Part shown: positions 57,195-64,000 of the stretch, one piece after another
Layout: each line of letters opens with the position of its first letter
Position numbering within the stretch: position 1 is the first letter of the stretch
From: Ailanthus altissimus
Taxonomy: Eukaryota > Streptophyta > Magnoliopsida > Sapindales > Simaroubaceae
DNA: 64,000 nt
NCBI GenBank assembly: GCA_946807835.1
Contig: OX327712.1
Span: forward strand, 18,370,001-18,434,000
Reading direction: 5' to 3'
Notes under the pieces: generated by a model
What the model saw: only the letters and a program-made list of their open reading frames with translations
Told to the model about the DNA's origin: nothing
The model's database searches: none
Program-made: the position numbers and the translations under genes

Positions 57195-60030
57195 TGTAGT
57201 AACCAGTATCCATAACCGGTAAGAATATGTATATTTTTATATATAAATATACGTATTTTATTTGTATGTGGGTGATCCCTGATTTATATATTGTTATTAG
57301 TAGTGTTTTTATAGGTTAATGATATACTATTAGTATTGGGTTTATTTGCAAGACTTTGGAATTATTTTAGGGACCAAATTGTTATACTTTGAAAGTTTTG
57401 GGGGCAAATTCGTAAATACCAAAAATTAGCCTCTTAGTATAAAAATACACTTTTAAACCATAATTTACCATTTTTAGGTCGATCTACCCATTTTAAGAGA
57501 GAGAAGAGAGAAATAGAGGAGAGAGAAAGAGGAGAAGAAGAAGAAAAAGAAGAAGAAATTGGAATTTTGAATTTCAAGAGGTATATCATACGTATTTCTC
57601 AATTTATTGGTATTAATTAAGTTAATTCCTTTAAGTTTTGATTTCTGAAAATATGTATAATTGAGGATTTGTTGTGTATTTCGTAAGATCATATGAGAAT
57701 TGATGATGATCTATAAGATAGTTTGATAAATCATGACGAATTATGGAATTTCTGCTGGATAACCTCTTGATCTAGGAATTTTATAAATTGTTGTGATTCG
57801 ATTCTGGTTTTGAATTTTGAGTATATGAAATTAGACATCTTAAGGATCATTTGAGACTTTGAATCGATTGAAAATTCTGGAAATTGAATTTATAGTGAAT
57901 TTACCAAAATGACCCTGAAATTCTGGAAATTTCCTGTGTAAACTGTATAGTACAGTGAAAAATAATTTTCGTCCTACTGAATGATCTTCAAAAATTATGA
58001 ATTTGTGGAATATGATAAGTTTATATATCTAATGTGATATACTCGGAATTGGGAATTTAGATCAATGTGGTTGAAGTGTTATGATTTTCTAAAGTGTATT
58101 AGCTCATTGCAGTATTTGATTAACAGGTTTTTAAAGTTAAACAATAAAATAGTTTTAAAATACTTTTGGCAGTTATTTTGAAGTAAAATATTTATCATGA
58201 ATTGGTATATGTGTCAAGAGTATTTATGTGGTAGTTTTACAATTTTTGAGTTAGTATATGATTTTATAAAATTAGGAGATTGAATATTGTTCAGTAAGTA
58301 TCTTGATCCTGTCAGGTTGGTAGTTTGGATTCGATGATGTATATGAAATGGATTGTGTAGGAATTTTGATATAATATTCATATATAGGAAGGATATATGA
58401 GTCAAGATTAATGCATTCTGATTTTGGAGTAATTGGACATCATTTGATGTATTAGAAAATTTTGTTAAGTGTAAGTGGTCAGAATGACAAGTTTTGAGAA
58501 ATCAAGTATTTAGACCAATTTGATGTGTTAAATGCATTGTGTATAATTTTGTAAGCTATTTAAGTATTTGTGTGAATTGTGAGGCTTATGAAAGGATTGA
58601 TCTCCATTGATAGGTTAAGGAGATTTAAGCCTTATAGCTGTAAGTGCTAAGAGGTAAGTATACTAGACTTTTTACTGAAATCACAATAAACATAGTAATT
58701 GTTTTGAATGATTTTGTAAATGTGGTTAAGAATATGTTTATGCTATGTCAAAGTATATTTTGATATGAAATGTGAATATATGTTTATGAATGTGAGCATG
58801 GACATACATGTATTTTTTAAAGTGAGCTTTCAAAATAAGATATGTTTAACAAAGAAAGCTTTTGAAGTGTAATATGTCCATGAGAAATATTTTGTATTTT
58901 GAGGGTACTTGAACTCACTATTAACTTAGTAGGCATTTTATGTGATTTGTGGAGCCTTTATGTGTGGCCTTTCCTTTGGGATTGGTATATGTTATGTGTT
59001 CCGTATGTAGGGAGGATCCTATTGGTACCTAAAGGAAGAGTGAGTCATCACATTCGTGTGGTGGCGTATTGGTGCATGTGAGAAGACTCACCGATGATCA
59101 GGGTGAGGGTTTGGCTTTTACCTTCGGGCATAAGTGTTATATATGTGTGATTTAAAGACCTCACTTGTACTATTCCTCTCATACGGTATGTCACCTACGA
59201 GTGACATTTGGCTCATTATGTGATATGTGATATGTAAGTCCTACTAAGTAGTTGTCGAGTAATGGTATTCCTATTATGTGTTTTAAAAAAATGTGTAAGC
59301 GCTTACATGATATGTGATTTGATAAGATTATGATTTTGAGTGATCACAGCATATCATACATATGCATTGTGTACATATATGTATTTGTATTTGATATATG
59401 AAAAACTAGTATGCTTACTGAGTTTTATACTCATTATAGTTTATGGTGATTTCAGGTAAATAAGGTACATGTGTGCTTAGCGGATTTGGCAAGGCTTCTG
59501 CTGTTCCTTGGGTTCCCTAAGTTGTTAGGTTGCTAAGTGTTTCATTTGGGGACACGTGGGATAAGATATTTGATTTGTCCCTAGTGAATAAATACCTATG
59601 TATTATTTTATTGTGTGTGGTTGGACTTAGTTTAAGTTTCACCAAGTATAGTAATGGATTGATTTCAAGTAAGAATTTACAATGAATATATTCTGGGCTT
59701 CCGGTAACAAAGTTGCTACTGGTGACGTAGTAGAGTGTTAATCTCTGAGAAAACTCTGCGTATCTCCGGTTTACTAATTGTCCCAGTCATAATTCAATTG
59801 CTATAATTCTGAAAGAAATTGAAATGAATGTTTAAATATGGTCAAGAGAAGTTTATATTTATATGTTAAGTTATGGGTTGATTTTAGTGTTGAACTTACT
59901 AGCAACTTGCTAAGGATTTCTGTGTTGAAGGAAAGCTGAAAATTTTGTGTAATATTATTTATGAGTGCACATGCAGTGAATGAATGTAAGTGATGTCGTG
60001 TGTCGGATCTTTTGGGTCTGGGGCGTGACA
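57195..60030 (+). repeat. Long gypsy-type LTR (2.84 kb)
   Basis: Starts TGTAGTAACCAGTATCC and ends GGGTCTGGGGCGTGACA, termini typical of plant Ty3/gypsy LTRs. A TATA box (AGTATAAAAATAC, about 57437-57449) lies 240 bp from the start, followed by a purine-rich stretch (57497-57560). The body has stops in every frame; short ORFs in it (57474-57692, 58214-58405, 58899-59081) are not genes. No second LTR occurs in the window. Confidence 0.75.
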
Positions 60031-60038
60031 GCTTTTAT

Positions 60039-60050
60039 TGGTATCAGAGC
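60039..60050 (+). other. Primer-binding site of the gypsy-type element
   Basis: TGGTATCAGAGC, a perfect match to the primer site complementary to initiator Met-tRNA, eight bases after the LTR. The element continues only to about 60250, then is cut off. Confidence 0.85.
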
Positions 60051-60418
60051 TAAGATATGATTCTGTAGACTTTTAAGTGTCGAGTCAAGGGAACCGAGCA
60101 GATGCCAAATCCTTAGGATTGTATTTGTAGCTTTGTTATGTAAAAGTTTGACATATTCCTTAAATTTTGTATGATTTTGTGAAGATGACACAGTATCCAA
60201 AAGCTGCTAAGATTGTTGTTGTTGTTGTGGATAATGGTACCTTGTGGATCTTAATGTTACCATTTAGATTTTCTTTTAAGTTATGACTAATATGCTTAGT
60301 AAGAGTGATGTTGAATATCTTATAATGATAATTTGCATGTGATGGAGCAAATTGAGATAATTTTCTCAATGACAAAATATAGAGAAGTAGAGTATTGAAG
60401 ACATCAATTGAAACAACT

Positions 60419-60424
60419 TTTATT
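60419..60424 (-). terminator. Polyadenylation signal of the LOG-like gene
   Basis: AATAAA on the minus strand, 55-60 bp downstream of the stop codon. Confidence 0.5.
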
Positions 60425-60478
60425 GAAAAGGAAAACAACAACACAACAACAATAGCAGCAACAAAAATACAGTAGAGG

Positions 60479-61132
60479 CTACGGAGTGAGATTTAAGTCT
60501 ATTTTGCGCTTCTTCTGACTGTCATGAGTAGACCAATCTAACTGATGCAATGTTGGATTAGACAGAGGAATAAAAGACTGTAATTGATCAATTAGTTGAT
60601 CAACAGTTGGAGCTGAAATAAGAATCCGTCGTGCTAGAAGTGGGATGAATTGTGTTCCTGCTGCATAGTCAAGAAACGATATCAACCCGTCGTAAAAGCC
60701 ATTAACATTTAACAAACCAATGGGTTTTTGGTGGATTTGTAATTGTGCCCATGAGATAATTTGAAAAATTTCCTCCAAGGTCCCGAAATCTCCTGGTAGA
60801 GCTATGAAAGCATCTGCATGCCTAAGCATTTGAGCCATTCGCTCGTGCATAGATGAAACTTGTAACTCATCCCCAACTGTTTTTCCTACAATATTTTCAA
60901 TAGCTAGAGGTTTTGGAATGATACCCAAAACTCGACTACCTTTATTGTGTGCAGCTTTTGCCACAGACCCCATTAACCCTCGGTTACCTCCTCCATATAC
61001 TAAATGTATATTTCGCTCAGTTAATACCTTACCAAGATTTTCTGCAACTTTTGTAAACTCTTCAGTATTCCCAGGGTTGGATCCACAAAAGACACAAATT
61101 TTTGTGAATCGACGAGCTGAGGTTTCCTCCAT
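60479..61132 (-). CDS. LOG-like: LONELY GUY-like cytokinin riboside 5'-monophosphate phosphoribohydrolase, intronless
   Basis: 217 residues from the ATG at 61132; the frame is open to a GTG 12 bases earlier, but ATG is preferred. LOG enzymes release active cytokinin bases from their riboside monophosphates in cytosol and nucleus. Family motifs: KICVFCGSNPG (11-21), LVYGGGNRGLMG (44-55), SSMHERMAQM (93-102), ALPGDFGTLEE (111-121), KPIGLLNVNGFYDGL (136-150). The hallmark PGGxGT reads PGDFGT and the HERK motif reads HERM, both unusual; the Arg of HER and the Glu of GTLEE, considered catalytic, are kept. Plant LOG genes usually have several introns, so an uninterrupted ORF suggests a retrocopy. 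It has its own TATA box and poly(A) signal. The C-terminal KKRKIDLNLTP looks like a nuclear signal plus an EAR-like motif. Confidence 0.92.
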   Translation of the reverse strand: MEETSARRFTKICVFCGSNPGNTEEFTKVAENLGKVLTERNIHLVYGGGNRGLMGSVAKAAHNKGSRVLGIIPKPLAIENIVGKTVGDELQVSSMHERMAQMLRHADAFIALPGDFGTLEEIFQIISWAQLQIHQKPIGLLNVNGFYDGLISFLDYAAGTQFIPLLARRILISAPTVDQLIDQLQSFIPLSNPTLHQLDWSTHDSQKKRKIDLNLTP

Positions 61133-61192
61133 TGTTATGCTCACCCTAATCTTTGAATATTTTTGAGTTTGTATAAGGATGCAATAATAATG

Positions 61193-61200
61193 TATTTATA
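61193..61200 (-). promoter_or_regulatory. TATA box of the LOG-like gene
   Basis: TATAAATA on the minus strand, about 60 bp upstream of the ATG, leaving room for a leader of 25-35 bases. Confidence 0.55.
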
Positions 61201-61733
61201 GAGAAACAAATTGATAATAGCTGTGGAGCATATGTGTAAGTATGTTCAAGTATATATTTTTCTCGATTCTTGTGAGGTAAAACAAAAAAAAAAGAGAATG
61301 AGTTTTACTTTATCATTTTATAAGGGACAATAGGTCGCAAAATCTTGAATAAATATATGTTGATATGTAAGTGTGATAAAAAAAAATTTGTGTCGGAAGT
61401 GTGATAAGTTAGGTAAGATAATTAAGAAAAGTCAATAAAGGCCTATTTCATGGATTTAGGGACTTAGCCATTTTGGCACTAATGGTCGACAATACATCAA
61501 TGACTTGAAGACTTTTTGAGCTAACAATTGGACTTTGGACATGAGGCCAAATTAACTTTATTAATTACAAAGATTTTGTGGTCTTAACATTAATTTTTGG
61601 CCGATAGATTAAAAGCAGATATGAAGAAAGATAAAGCACACTTGACATAAAGATAAAGCAGTAATTAGTCTGTCTTTGATGTGATAGAGCAACACGGATC
61701 TAGTTTCTGTGAAAATAGAAACAGCAATGTAGG
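61201..61733. other. Intergenic sequence between LOG-like gene and retroelement fragment
   Basis: No gene seen. Upstream promoter of the LOG-like gene on the minus strand and the 3' side of the next pseudogene. Confidence 0.5.
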
Positions 61734-62927
61734 TCAAAATGAGTCTCCTTGGTCGCTTTCATCTGTGTCGTATCCGTGAGAGAGAAACTTATGGAGTTGT
61801 TGTTCCCATACATTGAATGAGGGCTTTGGCGGAGTGGAATGTGGGTCTACCATATCTTGATCTTCTCCAGGTGAGCTGGTCTGGATGAGGGATGTGCTGG
61901 CTTCCTCTTGGATTTGGGTGTCGGTTGGATAAGGTTGGGAGTCTTGAAAGAGGGATAAGTCAAGATTGGGTTGGTGTTGGTCAAGTTCTGTCGGGACAAC
62001 TGGCTGAGATTGAGTAGGTTCTGTCGGGACAACTGGCTGAGATTGGTTAGGTTCTGTCGGGACAGTTAGCTGAGACCATTGGTGAAGGTTATCCATTGCT
62101 TGTCTGTATCTGGCATAATAAGTCATGTTTGGGATATGGTGATGATGAGTAGAGTAATCTGTATTTCTGAGATGTGAAAGATGATATTTTTGTCTTTGTT
62201 GGAATTTGAGTATATTGGCAAAATTCAGGTCTTCTGTAAAGTCAGCTTCAACTTGCTCCCAAGGTGCAGCATCTTCTGGGGAGATCCAAATAGACGGAGG
62301 AATTATTTGATTTTCCTGAGTAAGAATTCTTTCAAGTTCTCTCTTTTGCTGAATTACTTCTTCAGGCCAGAGCTTAATTGATCCCTTTAGTGAAAGGGTA
62401 AATGTGAAGTAATCCTTAACAGTAGGGTAATAATGAATCTCGTGATCTGAAATAATCATACCCTTCCGTTGGAGAAGTAAGACTGACCAAAGATGTTGTC
62501 TGGGGACTGCAGCATTTGTGTTGTTTGCAATCATGTATTGAAATTTAGTTATCCACCATGTCTTTGGGTAAAACCATTAGAGAAAAATCAGGGCTGGATG
62601 ATCTTCATCACATTTTTCTAATTTTTGGAGGGTTCTAAGTAATGGGAATTCCATGGCGATTGTATACAGATCCAACAGGTACCATAACAAGTAAAGGACA
62701 GGTTTGGACCATTGGGAAAATGGGAAAAAAGAGTGCAGGTGAAAGAAAGGGTATTCTAAGTTGAACAAAGGGCCACCAAGAACTGTGAGGCCGTGTTCTT
62801 GGACTGCTAAGATGGCGTAGTGTCTGATGAATTCTTTGGCACGGGAATGAAGTGCTCTGGTTTTGATTAGGTCTGGAAATTGTGGTGGAGAAAAAGGAAC
62901 AGGAGGAGTTATGATAATGGGATTCAT
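61734..62927 (-). pseudogene. N-terminal ORF of a pararetrovirus-like or LTR retroelement, one stop
   Basis: Two open segments in one frame (62927-62577, 116 codons; 62534-61734, 266 codons) are separated by a single TAA at about 62565. The first has the aromatic block FPFSQWSKPVLYLLWYLLD and IAMEFPLLRTLQ. The second has PRQHLWSVLLLQRKGMIISD and HYYPTVKDYFTFTL, then a Gln/Pro-rich tail with three 10-13-residue repeats (VVPTEPTQSQP) and an acidic end. I recognise this as a conserved ORF of caulimovirid-like or related plant retroelements, probably the family of the coat region at 60-2158. A TATA box (TATAAAT, complement of 62991-62997) lies 64 bp upstream. Family assignment is moderate, function unknown. 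Confidence 0.55.
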
Positions 62928-63016
62928 TATGAAGATGGTAAGAAGGTTGGTTTTATTTATTGCTAGAAAAGTGATTATGAGGTTTAGGCTATTTATAGAG
63001 CTGGTAAGAAGGTTGG

Positions 63017-64000
63017 CTTTAAGTTTGGTACATAACGGATATCTGTCAGAACTTAGATTAACCCGTGATAATTCTTCAAGTGAATTGTACCCATCCTAGT
63101 TGTTTTACAGGTATCATTATTTTCCATATAAACAACTCCTCCATTCAGCTCTTTGAAGTTTGAAAATCACTCATTGTTAAGACATATATGATAAGTGCAA
63201 CTCAAATTTAGAATCCATTCATTAGAATAACACATTAATGCTGTGCCTACTAGGCTAAAATTTGATGTATCATCTCATTGTTCAGCAACATATGCATCAG
63301 ACATAGTCTTGCAGTTATCTTTCTTTTGTAACTGAGGGCAATTTTTTTTTCAATGCCATTTTTCTCGACAAAAGGCACATTCATCCTTTGCAGGTATTCC
63401 TTTGGACTTGCCTCTCTTTCCAGGTTTGCGGTTTGACAAATGACCTCTTACTGTTAAGGCTTCCCCTGATGTATCATAGTGATCTCGTTTATCTTTTTTT
63501 CGAGTTTCATTGTTATGTAAGGCTGTGCATACAGTATTAAAAGTAACTTTATCCTTTCATGAAGCAAAGTGGTGATGAGATGATTATATTCATCTAGAAG
63601 GGAGTTTAGGAGTAATAAAGCCTTATCTTCATCTCTATTTTCTTTATCTAAATTAACCAAATTAGCAATTATCTTGTTGAAGGTATTTACGTGATCATCC
63701 ATGGACATGCTCGATGTGCATGTGAATCAAAATAATTTTTTCTTCAAATAAAACCTACTTTCAAGGTTTTTTTTCATATCTTTTAACTTCTCCCACAATT
63801 TTTTTGCTGATGTCTCCCTCATGACAAAGTATTTATGCTCCTTAGCAAGGCATAGTCGAATAGTACCACATGCTTGCTTGTTGATCCTTTTTCACTCTTT
63901 GTCATTCATATCTTCAGACTTTTCTTCAAGAGCTATGTCTAAATCTTGTTGACATAGGACATCAAGCACTTCACTTTGCCACATACTAAAATTATTGGTA
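63017..64000 (-). mobile_element. Second copy of the copia gag/protease region, cut by the window edge
   Basis: Nearly identical (about 95% by eye) to 55883-56866 at an offset of about 7134 bp. It carries the same gag segment (63708-63454), zinc-knuckle remnant and protease region. The similarity begins sharply at CTTTAAGTTTGG (63017), next to the pararetrovirus-like leader, so this is a truncated insertion or the edge of a segmental duplication. It continues past the window. Confidence 0.88.

Noticed and set aside
57474..57692. 72-codon antisense ORF with a poly-Phe run
   Set aside because: Arises from the GA-rich stretch in the gypsy-type LTR.

Overview
The window is nuclear DNA from a flowering plant, most likely a eudicot. 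It is AT-rich, crowded with LTR retrotransposons and small DNA transposons, and carries a few long intact genes of plant-only families. I cannot name the species.

Five protein genes look intact. Four belong to one theme. (1) 6.3-9.0 kb (+): a protein with the winged-helix (ARC2) and leucine-rich repeats of an NLR immune receptor but no nucleotide-binding domain. (2) 15.75-16.87 kb (-): a 371-residue protein with the NB-ARC nucleotide-binding part only, ending just after the GLPL motif, where the first protein begins. (3) 29.5-32.06 kb (+): a multi-pass membrane protein of the DUF4220/DUF594 family. (4) 48.43-51.79 kb (+): an NB-LRR protein of the Arabidopsis At4g19050 type, with no CC or TIR domain. 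From memory, Arabidopsis keeps the same family mix together on chromosome 5 (At5g45440-At5g45540) and At4g19050 next to an NB-only gene (At4g19060). The best candidate for an undescribed system is therefore a split NLR, NB half and WHD-LRR half in separate genes, clustered with a membrane protein. The fifth gene (60.48-61.13 kb, -) encodes a LONELY GUY-type cytokinin-activating enzyme without introns, lying among retroelements.

Between these genes: 0-2.2 kb, a decayed gag/coat region of a pararetrovirus-like element; 10.4-21.5 kb, an LTR plus two related copia elements that both lack integrase and reverse transcriptase; 21.5-29.4 kb, broken copies of the membrane-protein leader, a tRNA-like repeat array and a long-TIR foldback element; 32.4-37 kb, microsatellites, a probable 2.4 kb solo LTR and a palindromic MITE; 37-45 kb, AT-rich sequence with unclassified repeats; 45.2-48.4 kb, a probable spliced 5' leader of the fourth gene, interrupted by a hAT-like element with an 8-bp target duplication; 52.2-57.2 kb, a dead full-length-type copia; 57.2-60.25 kb, a long gypsy-type LTR with its primer site; 61.7-64 kb, another pararetrovirus-like fragment and a second piece of the same copia.

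Functional links between the four immunity-type genes are inferred from domain complementarity, clustering and W-box elements in front of both NLR halves; they are not shown by the sequence alone.
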